From the NCBI RefSeq assembly GCF_020990385.1, contig NZ_CP087598.1, positions 2,237,001-2,301,000 of the forward strand: a DNA stretch of 64,000 bases, given 5' to 3'. The notes below the pieces were generated by a model, which did not search any database, had not been told where the DNA came from, and saw only the letters and a program-made list of their open reading frames with translations. Positions within the stretch are counted from its first letter, which is position 1; every line of letters starts with the position of its first letter. Shown in pieces: positions 29,586-37,510 of this stretch. Made by a program: the position numbers and the translations under genes. Origin of the DNA: Paracoccus sp. MA (lineage in GTDB: Bacteria; Pseudomonadota; Alphaproteobacteria; Rhodobacterales; Rhodobacteraceae).

Positions 29586-30743
29586 CTATTCAAGCGCGTT
29601 CACGGTCAGGTGTGCCATCAGCCCGAAGCCGTTGAAGCGGGTGTTGGTGACGGTCGAATAGGCGCCGGCGCCGTGGAAGACGACATAGTCGCCTTCCCGG
29701 ATATTGGCGGGCAAAGTCAGCTCGCCCGGCAGGCGGTCCACCGAATCGCAGGTCGGGCCAAAGATGATGCGGGGCATCGGCTCGTCCTCGCGCGGGGTGC
29801 CCTCGGGGGTCAGCACCTGCAGCCGGTCGAGATTGCCGACGATGGGCAGTTCGAACAGCCCGCCATAGACGCCGTCGTTCAGGAACACGTTCTGGCCGTC
29901 GCGCACCGCCTTGACGCGGGTGATCAGCGAAAAGGCATCGGCGCAAAGCCCGCGGCCGGGCTCGCAGACCAGCTGCGGCGCCTCGGGGCCGAAGGCCTCG
30001 TCGGTCACGCGGCGGATCAGCGCGAAGATCGCGGCCAGGTCGGGCTCGACCCCGGTCACGCGATGCGAGGGGAAGCCGCCGCCGACGTTCAGCCGCCGCG
30101 CCTTGACGCCCGCCATGGCGCAGATCTCGGCCGCGGTGGTGATATAGCTTTCCCAGGCATGCGGATCGGTGCATTGCGTGCCCGGGTGGAAGGTCAGCGA
30201 AGGGATGTAGCCGCGATCCGCCACCGCGCGCAGCAACTCCGCCGCCAGTTCCGGCGTGGCCCCGAATTTCGAGCCGAAGTCATAGGCCGCGCCCAGCACG
30301 GGCAGCTTGAAACGCGGCGAGATCTCGCAATTCTCGGCCGGCACGCGGGCGAAAAGCTTGTCCAGCTCCGAGCGGCTGTCCACCGACCAGGACTTGATCC
30401 CCGCCTCGACCGCATGGACGATCTCGGCCTGCGAGCGCACGGGGTTGTGGTAATGGCGCGCCGCATCCGGGGCCAGCCGGCCGATCAGGTCGATCTCATA
30501 GGGCGAGGCCACGTCGAAACCCTTGATCCCGGCAGCGGAAAGCGTGCGGATCACCGCCTCGTCCGGGTTCGACTTGACCGCATAGGTCACGAGGCCGGGA
30601 AAGCCTTGCAGGAACCGCTGCGCCGTGGCGCGCAGGACCGAGGGGGCAAAGACCATCACCGGATTTTCCGGGCTCAGCCTGCGGATGATCTCGGCGGGAT
30701 TGTTCCAGACGGTCTTGGGGCCGCGGCCCTCGGTCAGTCCCAT
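29586..30743 (-). CDS. Type III PLP-dependent ornithine/lysine decarboxylase
   Basis: Decarboxylates ornithine (or lysine) to putrescine (or cadaverine), alanine-racemase fold. The PLP lysine is Lys57 in LVTYAVKSNP, the phosphate loop is GGGFPSH, CEPGRGL closes the barrel, and the inter-subunit catalytic Cys lies in GPTCDSVD. 385 residues from ATG 30743, chosen for an AAGGA site 7 nt upstream; an in-frame ATG at 30749 is too close to it. Divergent from an Lrp-type gene that probably regulates it. Substrate choice within the ornithine/lysine family cannot be fixed. Confidence 0.88.
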   Translation of the reverse strand: MGLTEGRGPKTVWNNPAEIIRRLSPENPVMVFAPSVLRATAQRFLQGFPGLVTYAVKSNPDEAVIRTLSAAGIKGFDVASPYEIDLIGRLAPDAARHYHNPVRSQAEIVHAVEAGIKSWSVDSRSELDKLFARVPAENCEISPRFKLPVLGAAYDFGSKFGATPELAAELLRAVADRGYIPSLTFHPGTQCTDPHAWESYITTAAEICAMAGVKARRLNVGGGFPSHRVTGVEPDLAAIFALIRRVTDEAFGPEAPQLVCEPGRGLCADAFSLITRVKAVRDGQNVFLNDGVYGGLFELPIVGNLDRLQVLTPEGTPREDEPMPRIIFGPTCDSVDRLPGELTLPANIREGDYVVFHGAGAYSTVTNTRFNGFGLMAHLTVNALE

Positions 30744-30837
30744 CGGCATATCCTTCCTGTGCGCGTGTGGGTGGAAACAAGTCTGCGCCCTATGGGTTCC
30801 GATTGCTGCAATGAAAAGGGTGGAAATGGGCCGCAGC

Positions 30838-30861
30838 TTCGTTAATATGACGAAAGTTTCG
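30838..30861. promoter_or_regulatory. Overlapping dyads between the decarboxylase and Lrp genes
   Basis: TTCGT-N7-ACGAA (30838–30854) overlaps a second dyad CGAAA-G-TTTCG (30851–30861). They lie 21–44 nt before the Lrp GTG start in the divergent promoter region. Likely binding site for the adjacent Lrp/AsnC protein, which would control both genes; inferred. Confidence 0.45.
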
Positions 30862-30881
30862 GCAAATCGACGGGTGGCCAG

Positions 30882-31313
30882 GTGGACGAACTTGATCGCG
30901 GCATTCTGGCCCATCTGGCGCAGGACGCGCGCATGTCGGTCGCGGTTCTGGCGCGGCGGCTGAAGGTGGCGCGCTCGACCGTGCAGGCGCGGCTGGAGCG
31001 GCTGGAAACCTCGGGCGCCATTGCCGGTTACACCCTGCGGCTGGGCGATTCCGCGCGCGAGCATCGCATCCGCGCCACCTGCATGCTGACCATCGAACCC
31101 CGCGCCCAGGCCGCGATCCTGGCCCGGCTGCGCAGCCTGCCCGAGGTCGAGCGCATCCATACCACCAGCGGCCGCGTCGATCTTTTGCTGCAACTGGCCG
31201 CCATATCGACCAGCCAGCTGGACGATGTGCTGGATCAGATCGGCGGATTGACCGGCGTGCGCTCCAGCGAGAGCCTGATTCACCTGTCCACGAAGCTGGA
31301 TCGCGCCACCTGA
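30882..31313 (+). CDS. Lrp/AsnC-family transcriptional regulator
   Basis: Amino-acid-responsive DNA-binding protein. The N-terminal helix-turn-helix (LDRGILAHLAQDARMSVAVLARRLKVARSTVQARLERLE) is followed by a RAM ligand domain (residues about 65–140). 143 residues from a GTG at 30882. Divergent from the ornithine/lysine decarboxylase, so basic-amino-acid or polyamine response is likely. Its 3' end overlaps rsmD by 34 bp on the opposite strand. Confidence 0.9.
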   Translation: MDELDRGILAHLAQDARMSVAVLARRLKVARSTVQARLERLETSGAIAGYTLRLGDSAREHRIRATCMLTIEPRAQAAILARLRSLPEVERIHTTSGRVDLLLQLAAISTSQLDDVLDQIGGLTGVRSSESLIHLSTKLDRAT

Positions 31314-31876
31314 TCGTGTCCCGCGCGCAACAATGTGACAAACGTGTCGCCGTATTTGCGCTGGTCGATCCGTTCCAGCCTCGCGACCGGGCCGGGCGGG
31401 GCCGATTCCTCCCAGACCACCATGCCGCCCGGGGCGATCCAGCCGCCGGCCAGCGCCGATTCCAGCGCGCGCTCGCCCAACCCCTTGCCATAGGGCGGGT
31501 CCAGGAACACCAGCCCATAGGGTGCGCCGCGATTCTCGCCCAGGCTTGTCGCGTCGCGGCGCCAGACATCGGTCACGCCCATGGCGCGGGCCTTCTCGAT
31601 ATTCATGCGCAGCAGCCCGCGCGCCGCCACGCCGTCATCGACGAAGGCCACGCGGGCCGCGCCGCGCGACAGCGCCTCCAGCCCCAGCGCGCCGGTGCCG
31701 GCGAACAGGTCCAGCACCCGCGCGCCGGGGATCGGATTGCCATGCGTGCCGTTGATGAGCAGGTTGAAGATCGACTCGCGCACCCGGTCGGTGGTCGGGC
31801 GCAGATGCGCCGCCGGATCGCCGGCGCCGATCTCGGCCAGTTTCAGCCCGCGCAGGGTGCCGCCCACGATTCTCAT
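31280..31876 (-). CDS. rsmD: 16S rRNA (guanine966-N2)-methyltransferase
   Basis: Methylates G966 of 16S rRNA. The N-terminus MRIVGGTLRGLKL and RPTTDRVRESIFNLL are RsmD signatures. The SAM-binding motif is VLDLFAGTGALGLEALSRGA, and the catalytic motif is VFLDPPYGKGLG. 198 residues, usual size. Its ATG overlaps the stop of the upstream ferredoxin reductase gene (ATGA), so the pair is an operon. Confidence 0.93.
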   Translation of the reverse strand: MRIVGGTLRGLKLAEIGAGDPAAHLRPTTDRVRESIFNLLINGTHGNPIPGARVLDLFAGTGALGLEALSRGAARVAFVDDGVAARGLLRMNIEKARAMGVTDVWRRDATSLGENRGAPYGLVFLDPPYGKGLGERALESALAGGWIAPGGMVVWEESAPPGPVARLERIDQRKYGDTFVTLLRAGHDQVARSSFVDR

Positions 31877-33069
31877 GCCATCAGCGCCTTCAACTCGACC
31901 GCCTCGGCCACGGCCCCGGGGCTGGGCGAGCGGCCGCCCTCGATCAGCCGCTTGCCGATCATATAGGCGCGGGCGTCGTTCAGCGCGTCCACGGCGATCA
32001 GCCGGCCGTCGCGGAAATACCAGACCGAGCCGCCATTCGCCGCCGGCCGCGTCACCACCCGGTCATAACCCAGGTTCAGCCCGGCGATCTGCAATTTCGC
32101 GTCGAACTGGTCCGACCAGAACCACGGCTTCGGCACATAGGCGGCGTTCGCGCCCAGCATGTTCGCCGCCACCGCCTCGGCCATGTCGATGGCATTGCCG
32201 ACGCTTTCCAGCCGCAGCCTTCCCCCCGCTGCCGGAAAGCTGGCGCAATCGCCCGCCGCCCAGATCGCCGGGTCCGAGGTCCGGCCAAGCGCATCGGTGG
32301 CGATGCCGTTGTCGATGGCCAGCCCCGCCGCCTCGGCCAGCGCGGTCTCGGGCGCGATGCCGATGCCGCAGATCACCAGATCGGCCGGCAGGCGGCGGCC
32401 GTCGGCCAGTTCCACCCCATCGGCAGCCGTGTCGCCGGTGATGCGGGCGATGCCGGTGCCCTCGACGATCTCGACGCCATGGGCGCGGTGCAGGGCGCGG
32501 ATCATCTCCGCGGTTTCGGGCGCGGCGACGCGACCCAGGATGCGCGGCGCCGCCTCGACCAGCGTCACCTCCAGCCCCAGCTTGCGGGCCACCGCGGCGG
32601 CCTCCAGCCCGATATAGCCGCCGCCGATCACCACCAGACGGCGCCCGGCGACCAGCGCCGGCCGCAGCCCCGCGATGTCGGCCAGGTTGCGCACCACATG
32701 CACGCCGGGCAGGTCGCCGCCCATCGCGGCAGGCAGGCGGCGCGGCGCGGCGCCCAGCGTCAGGGCCAGCTGGTCATAGGGATGCTCGCCGCGATCCGTC
32801 ACCACCACGCGGCGGTCGCGGTCGATGCGGGTCGCGCGCTCGCCCAGATGCAGGGCGATGCCCTGCTCCTCCCACCAGTCCGCGGTGCGCAGGGTCAGCC
32901 GGTCCAGCCCCATCTGGCCCAGCAGATAGGCCTTGGACAGCGGCGGGCGCTGATAGGGCGGCGCGGGCTCGTCGCCGATGACGGCGATGCCGCCCTCGTG
33001 CCCCAGCGCGCGCAGTTTCGCCGCCAGAGAGGCCGCCGCCTGTCCCGCGCCAAGGATCACGATGTTCAT
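31873..33069 (-). CDS. NAD(P)H-dependent FAD ferredoxin/rubredoxin reductase
   Basis: Transfers electrons from NAD(P)H to a ferredoxin or rubredoxin partner, as in Rieske oxygenase or P450 systems. FAD-binding GAGQAAASLAAKLR at the start, the second Rossmann motif VVIGGGYIGLEAAAVARKLG, and the FAD motif IWAAGDCASF are present, with the C-terminal reductase domain containing PWFWSDQFD. 398 residues. Start at 33069; the frame is open further upstream into peroxiredoxin sequence. No partner ferredoxin lies beside it. Confidence 0.88.
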   Translation of the reverse strand: MNIVILGAGQAAASLAAKLRALGHEGGIAVIGDEPAPPYQRPPLSKAYLLGQMGLDRLTLRTADWWEEQGIALHLGERATRIDRDRRVVVTDRGEHPYDQLALTLGAAPRRLPAAMGGDLPGVHVVRNLADIAGLRPALVAGRRLVVIGGGYIGLEAAAVARKLGLEVTLVEAAPRILGRVAAPETAEMIRALHRAHGVEIVEGTGIARITGDTAADGVELADGRRLPADLVICGIGIAPETALAEAAGLAIDNGIATDALGRTSDPAIWAAGDCASFPAAGGRLRLESVGNAIDMAEAVAANMLGANAAYVPKPWFWSDQFDAKLQIAGLNLGYDRVVTRPAANGGSVWYFRDGRLIAVDALNDARAYMIGKRLIEGGRSPSPGAVAEAVELKALMA

Positions 33070-33148
33070 TCTTCGCCCTCGCTGGTTTGCCTGCGGCGCA
33101 GAGCCTATAGTCGCCCCCGGAACGATGCAATTGACGGAGGAACCGCGC

Positions 33149-33631
33149 ATGTCCATCTCGAAAGGCGACAAGCTGCCCGAAGGCAAGCTGCTGAAACCGG
33201 GCGCCAACGGCCCCGAGGAAGTGGCCACCGCCGATCTGGCCAAGGGCCGCGTGGCGATCTTTGCCGTGCCGGGCGCCTATACGCCGACCTGCACCAATGC
33301 CCATATGCCCAGCTTCGTGAAGAACGCCGACAAGTTCCGCGACAAGGGCGTGTCGCGCGTGGTCTGCATCACGGTGAACGATCCCTTCGTCGCCGGGAAA
33401 TGGGCCGCGGATACCGGCGCGACCGATGCCGGGATCGAGGTGCTGGCTGATGCCGATGGCAGCTTCACCAAGACGCTGGGGATGAACATCGAGGGCGCGG
33501 GCTGGGTCAACGGCCGCTCGAAACGCTATGCCATGCTGGTCAATGACGGCACGGTGGAGGAGCTTCAGGTCGAGGAAACGCCCGGCGCCTGCTCGGTCTC
33601 CTCGGGCGATTCGCTCCTGGACCTCGTCTGA
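33149..33631 (+). CDS. Peroxiredoxin (Prx5/AhpE-type hybrid thiol peroxidase)
   Basis: Reduces hydrogen peroxide and organic peroxides with thiols. The peroxidatic Cys48 lies in PGAYTPTCTNAHMPSF, the Prx5-type active site. 160 residues, normal. GGAGG lies 8 nt before the ATG. The last 67 bp overlap the end of the convergent HxlR gene, an unusual amount for two complete genes. Confidence 0.93.
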   Translation: MSISKGDKLPEGKLLKPGANGPEEVATADLAKGRVAIFAVPGAYTPTCTNAHMPSFVKNADKFRDKGVSRVVCITVNDPFVAGKWAADTGATDAGIEVLADADGSFTKTLGMNIEGAGWVNGRSKRYAMLVNDGTVEELQVEETPGACSVSSGDSLLDLV

Positions 33632-34278
33632 GTCGCCAGGCAAAACAGCGCCGTGAACTGCTGCGCGGCGCTGCGGTCGCCGCGCAGCGCGATCAGCCCG
33701 GCCGAGGCCAGCGCCACCGGCCCCGGCCCATAGACCGCCGCCGCCAGCGCATTGCCCGAACCCTCCAGCACGAAATCCGCCGCCGGCGCCCGCGCCGCCC
33801 GGACCAGCGGCATCCCGTCCGCGGAAAGCGTGACCTCGAACCCCTCCTTGCCCGAAACGAAGCCGGCGCGCAGCGGTGACCCGGCGGCGGCCGTGCGGTC
33901 CACCGTGGCCGAGATCGAGATCATCAGCGCGGAAAGGCTGATGAATTTCCGCGGATCGTGCCCCGGCATCACCAGCGCCCAGCGGCACAGCTCGCGCAGC
34001 ACCGGATGCAGCGCCCGGCCGGCCTCGGTCAGCGCGTAGACCCCCAGCACATCGTCATGCGTCACCACCCCCGCCTGCACCAGCTGGGTCAGGCGCTGGG
34101 TCAGCACGCTGGCCGTGACGCCGGGAAGCCCGGCGCGGATCATCTGGAAGCGTTTGGGCGCGAACATCAGTTCGCGCACCACCAGAAGCGCCCAGCGGTC
34201 GCCGATGAAATTCAGCGCATGGGCGCCAAGGCACCCTTCTTCATAGCGCAGTCGCGAGATCTTGCCAGTGTCAGTCAT
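33565..34278 (-). CDS. HxlR-family regulator with C-terminal sterol-carrier-like domain
   Basis: Winged-helix regulator, often sensing quinones, aldehydes or oxidants. CLGAHALNFIGDRWALLVVRELMFAPKRFQMIRAGLPGVTASVLTQRL (about 15–65) is the HxlR DNA-binding domain. Residues after about 110 form a second domain reminiscent of SCP2 folds. 237 residues. The strong promoter TTGCAG-N17-TAATAT (34285–34313, minus strand) ends 7 nt before the ATG, so transcription may start at or next to the ATG (leaderless). Divergent from the detoxification operon it probably controls. Confidence 0.85.
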   Translation of the reverse strand: MTDTGKISRLRYEEGCLGAHALNFIGDRWALLVVRELMFAPKRFQMIRAGLPGVTASVLTQRLTQLVQAGVVTHDDVLGVYALTEAGRALHPVLRELCRWALVMPGHDPRKFISLSALMISISATVDRTAAAGSPLRAGFVSGKEGFEVTLSADGMPLVRAARAPAADFVLEGSGNALAAAVYGPGPVALASAGLIALRGDRSAAQQFTALFCLATQTRSRSESPEETEQAPGVSST

Positions 34279-34284
34279 GTTTCG

Positions 34285-34317
34285 ATATTAACAGTTGCTT
34301 TTTCATACTGCAACTGT
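34285..34317. promoter_or_regulatory. HxlR operator and promoter between the regulator and its target operon
   Basis: A perfect 8-bp inverted repeat ACAGTTGC-N11-GCAACTGT (34291–34317) overlaps a minus-strand promoter with -35 TTGCAG (34308–34313), 17-nt spacer and -10 TAATAT (34285–34290). This arrangement fits autoregulation by the HxlR protein and control of the divergent operon. Confidence 0.6.
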
Positions 34318-34366
34318 CAGCCTGCGACTCATTGGCGCATGCCGCGCCCGATGAGGAGGAAGAGAC

Positions 34367-34723
34367 ATGACCTACTACTCCGGTTTCCTGCTGCCGGTTC
34401 CGACGGCGAACAAGCAGAAATACATCGACATGGCCCAGGGGGCCTGGTCCATGTTCAAGCGTTACGGTGCGCTGCGCATGGTCGAGGCATGGGGGGTGGA
34501 CGTGCCCCGCGGCAAGGTCAACGATTTCTACATGTCCACCCAGGCCAAGGACGACGAGACCGTGGTGTTCTCGTGGATCGAATGGCCCGACAAGGCGACC
34601 GCGGATGCGGGCTTCGAAAAGATGATGTCCGACCCCGAGATGCAGGGGCCGCCCGAGATGCCCTTCGACGGCATGCGGATGATGTGGGGCGGCTTCGAGC
34701 CCATCGTGGACGAGAAAGCCTGA
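34367..34723 (+). CDS. DUF1428 family protein
   Basis: Small alpha+beta protein of the DUF1428 family, dimeric ferredoxin-like fold. TYYSGFLLPVPTANKQKYIDMA at the start and PFDGMRMMWGGFEPIVD at the end are strongly conserved in the family. 118 residues; function unknown. First gene of an operon controlled by the divergent HxlR gene, followed within 11 nt by the glyoxalase-fold gene. Confidence 0.9.
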   Translation: MTYYSGFLLPVPTANKQKYIDMAQGAWSMFKRYGALRMVEAWGVDVPRGKVNDFYMSTQAKDDETVVFSWIEWPDKATADAGFEKMMSDPEMQGPPEMPFDGMRMMWGGFEPIVDEKA

Positions 34724-34734
34724 AGGGGGCGGCC

Positions 34735-35523
34735 ATGTATCACGGCAAACCCTGCTGGTTCGAGCTCTCCACTGCAAGGGGCGGACTCGACGCGGCCGGG
34801 ACCTTTTATGACAAGGTGCTCGGCTGGACGACCGCCGATTCCGGGATGGAGGGTTTTACCTATCACCTGGCCAGCCATGGCGGCGACATGATCGCCGGGC
34901 TGATGGAGATGCCCGAGGACTGCGCCGAGGTGCCGCCCTTCTGGATGATCTATTTCGACGTGGACGATGCCGACGCCACGGCGGCCAAGATCAAAACGCT
35001 GGGCGGCTCGGTCTTCCGCGAGCCGGCCGACATTCCCGGCACCGGGCGGTTCGCCGTCGTCACCGACCCGCAGGGCGCCACCTTCGGCATCCTGCAGCCG
35101 GCGCCGATGGACCCCCAGCCCCCTGTCGAATCCGGGGCCTGGAACCAGGGCAAGGAAAGCCGCGGCAACTGGATCGAGCTGATGTCGACCGATCCCGGCG
35201 CGGGCTTCGACTTCTATGCCGAGCTGTTCGGCTGGACGAAGTCCACCGCCATGGACATGGGCGAGATGGGCACCTACCAGCTGTTCGCCTGGCAGGGCAC
35301 CGATATCGGCGGCATGATGGGCCTGGGCGATGCGCCGGTGCCCTGCTGGCTGCCCTATTTCGGCGTGAACGGCGTCGATGCCGCCATCGCCCGCATCCGC
35401 GACGGCGGCGGCGAGGTGCTGCACGGCCCTATGGAGGTGCCGGGGCCGGCCTTCATCGCGGTGGCGCGCGACCCGCAGGGCGCGCATTTCGCCGTGGTCG
35501 GGCCCAAGGACGAAATGTCATGA
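34735..35523 (+). CDS. Tandem VOC (glyoxalase-fold) protein
   Basis: Two vicinal-oxygen-chelate domains: about 1–120 (CWFELSTARGGLDAAGTFYDKVLGWTT…TDPQGATFGILQ) and 140–260 (NWIELMSTDPGAGFDFYAELFGWT…DPQGAHFAVV). The acidic and His metal ligands typical of glyoxalase I are not obvious, so a binding or detoxification role is possible. 262 residues from ATG 34735. Second gene of the HxlR-linked operon; its stop overlaps the next gene's start. Confidence 0.88.
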   Translation: MYHGKPCWFELSTARGGLDAAGTFYDKVLGWTTADSGMEGFTYHLASHGGDMIAGLMEMPEDCAEVPPFWMIYFDVDDADATAAKIKTLGGSVFREPADIPGTGRFAVVTDPQGATFGILQPAPMDPQPPVESGAWNQGKESRGNWIELMSTDPGAGFDFYAELFGWTKSTAMDMGEMGTYQLFAWQGTDIGGMMGLGDAPVPCWLPYFGVNGVDAAIARIRDGGGEVLHGPMEVPGPAFIAVARDPQGAHFAVVGPKDEMS

Positions 35524-36155
35524 TCCGCGCATCCCTGATCGCGCTCGCCCTCTGGGCCGCACCCGCTGCGGCCCAGGAGGTGACACCAGAGAGCATCCCC
35601 CGCGGCCAGCAGGACTATCATGCCGCAGCCGCCGGGGCCTATCGCCTGGACCCGGCGCATTCGGCGGTGCAGGCCCGCGTGCCGCATATGGGCTTTTCGG
35701 TCAGCGTCTTCCGCTTCGGCACCGTCTCGGGCCAGCTCGACTGGAACCCGGACGACCCGGCGCAAAGCCGGCTGGAAGCCGAGGTCGAGATCGCCTCGGT
35801 CATGACCCCGGTCGCGGGCTTTGCCGAGATCCTGACCGGCCCGGACTATCTGGACAGCGCGGCGAACCCCACCGCGCGCTTCACCGCTGACAGCTTCACG
35901 GCGGAAAGCCCGACCAAGGGCACGGTTTCGGGCCAGCTGACCCTGCTGGGCAAGACCCAGCCCGCGACATTCGAGGTGACGCTGATCGGCGCGGGCAAGG
36001 GCTATACCGGCGACGAAGCCGGCAATCCGATCATCCGCGACCTGATCGGCATCCATGCCCGGACCGAGATCGACCCGCAGGCCCATGGCATGAACGAATT
36101 CTTCACCGATCCGATCACCATCGAAATCGACGCCGAGTTCGCCCGGCAGGAGTAA
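35520..36155 (+). CDS. YceI-family periplasmic lipid-binding protein
   Basis: Secreted YceI protein, a lipocalin-like barrel that binds isoprenoid or polar lipids. An N-terminal signal peptide (MIRASLIALALWAAPAAAQ) has a likely cleavage after AAA. YRLDPAHSAVQARVPHMGFS, KGTVSGQLTLLGKTQPATFEVTL and IGIHARTEID match the family. 211 residues. The start overlaps the VOC gene stop (ATGA). Confidence 0.92.
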   Translation: MIRASLIALALWAAPAAAQEVTPESIPRGQQDYHAAAAGAYRLDPAHSAVQARVPHMGFSVSVFRFGTVSGQLDWNPDDPAQSRLEAEVEIASVMTPVAGFAEILTGPDYLDSAANPTARFTADSFTAESPTKGTVSGQLTLLGKTQPATFEVTLIGAGKGYTGDEAGNPIIRDLIGIHARTEIDPQAHGMNEFFTDPITIEIDAEFARQE

Positions 36156-36158
36156 GCC

Positions 36159-36791
36159 ATGACATTCGTGATCACCACCTATGACTGGGTGCCGCCCTTT
36201 GCCGTCGGCTATGTCCGCGACCTGCGCATCCGCTGGGCCTGCGAGGAAGCCGGCCTGCCCTATGAAATCGAGACCACCAGCGTGCGCGAAAAGACCCCGC
36301 AGCATTTCGCCCGCCAACCCTTCGGGCAGGTGCCGATCCTGCGGGACGGCGAACTGTCGCTGTTCGAAAGCGGCGCGATCCTGCTCTATCTCGGCGAACG
36401 CTCCGAGGCGCTGATGCCGCGCGAGGCCGCCGCGCGGGCCGAAACGCAGCAATGGCTGGTCGCCGCGCTCAACAGCCTTGAGCCGGCGGTGATGGCCATG
36501 GTGCTGGCGCGGATCTTCGATCAGGACGCAAGGGCCGAGGAACTGGCCCTGCCGCGCCTGCACGAGCGTCTGGGGCAGCTGGTCCCGGTGCTGGAAGGGC
36601 GGGACTTCATCGCCGCCGGCCGCTTCACCATCGCCGACCTCCTGCTGGCCGATGTGCTGCGCGTGGTGGACAGCGTCGGCGAACTGGCCGCCCATCCGGA
36701 GCTTTCCGCCTACATGAACCGCATCACCACCCGCCCGGCCTTCCGGCGCGCCCATGCCGCGCAGCTCGCGCATTTCGCGCAGGCCGCGTGA
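36159..36791 (+). CDS. Glutathione S-transferase
   Basis: Glutathione-conjugating enzyme. Thioredoxin-like N-terminal domain (about 1–82) with the glutathione-binding QVPILRDGELSLFESGAILLYLGE (Val-Pro and Glu-Ser), then the all-helical C-terminal domain ending in NRITTRPAFRRA. 210 residues. Three nt after the YceI gene and overlapping the next GST start; part of the HxlR operon. Confidence 0.9.
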   Translation: MTFVITTYDWVPPFAVGYVRDLRIRWACEEAGLPYEIETTSVREKTPQHFARQPFGQVPILRDGELSLFESGAILLYLGERSEALMPREAAARAETQQWLVAALNSLEPAVMAMVLARIFDQDARAEELALPRLHERLGQLVPVLEGRDFIAAGRFTIADLLLADVLRVVDSVGELAAHPELSAYMNRITTRPAFRRAHAAQLAHFAQAA

Positions 36792-37450
36792 TGCTGACGC
36801 TCTATGGCCACCCGCTGTCCTCCTATACGCAGAAGGTGCTGATCGCGCTTTACGAGCTGGGGACGGATTTCGAGTTTCGCCATATCGACCTGGGTGACGA
36901 GGGCGACCGGGCGCTGATGCTCTCGGTCGAGCCGATGGGCCGGATGCCGGCGCTGCGCGAGGGCGATCTGGTGCTGTCGCAAAGCTCGCTGATGATCGAA
37001 TGGCTGGACCGGCACCATCCCGGCCCGCAGCGCCTGCTGGACCCCGACCCCGACGCCTCGCTGCCGGCGCGGCAATGGGACCGCTTCCTGGATTTCCAGG
37101 TGATGCAGATGATGCAGCAGATCGTCGATGCCCGCATCTTCATGGCCGAAGGGGCCGAGGAGCGGGTCGCGCCCTTTGCCCGCGGCAAGCTGGACCTGGC
37201 CTATGCCGCGCTCGACCGCCGTCTGGACGGGCGCGACTGGATCGCGGGCGGCTTCGGCCTGGCGGATTGCGCCGCCATGCCGGCGCTGTTCTATGCCGGC
37301 GCCATCCATCCCTTCGCGGATCATCCGCGCCTGACCGGGTATTTCGAGCGGCTGGTGGCGCGGCCCTCGGTCCAGCGGGTGATCGAGGGCGCGCGGCCCT
37401 TCTATGGCTGGTTCCCGTTCAAGGACGGGATCGCGGCGCGGTTTCTCTAG
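36791..37450 (+). CDS. Glutathione S-transferase (second, DUF-type)
   Basis: Second GST, opening LTLYGHPLSSYTQKVLIALYELG, where the Ser/Tyr region is the likely thiol-activating site. GRMPALREGDLVLSQSSLMIEWLD binds the glutathione gamma-glutamyl part. 219 residues from ATG 36791, which overlaps the preceding stop (TGATG); a GTG three nt earlier is in frame. Last gene of the five-gene operon starting at 34367. Confidence 0.88.
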   Translation: MLTLYGHPLSSYTQKVLIALYELGTDFEFRHIDLGDEGDRALMLSVEPMGRMPALREGDLVLSQSSLMIEWLDRHHPGPQRLLDPDPDASLPARQWDRFLDFQVMQMMQQIVDARIFMAEGAEERVAPFARGKLDLAYAALDRRLDGRDWIAGGFGLADCAAMPALFYAGAIHPFADHPRLTGYFERLVARPSVQRVIEGARPFYGWFPFKDGIAARFL

Positions 37451-37510
37451 CGCCTCTTGGCCTTTCGCCGTGGTTTCGCTATCCCCTTTTCGATTCGAGG
37501 GGTAAGCGAC

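Noticed and set aside
29586-31283. Longer start for the ornithine/lysine decarboxylase
   Set aside because: The extension is antisense to the Lrp gene and has no homology-like features; a good ribosome-binding site supports 30743.
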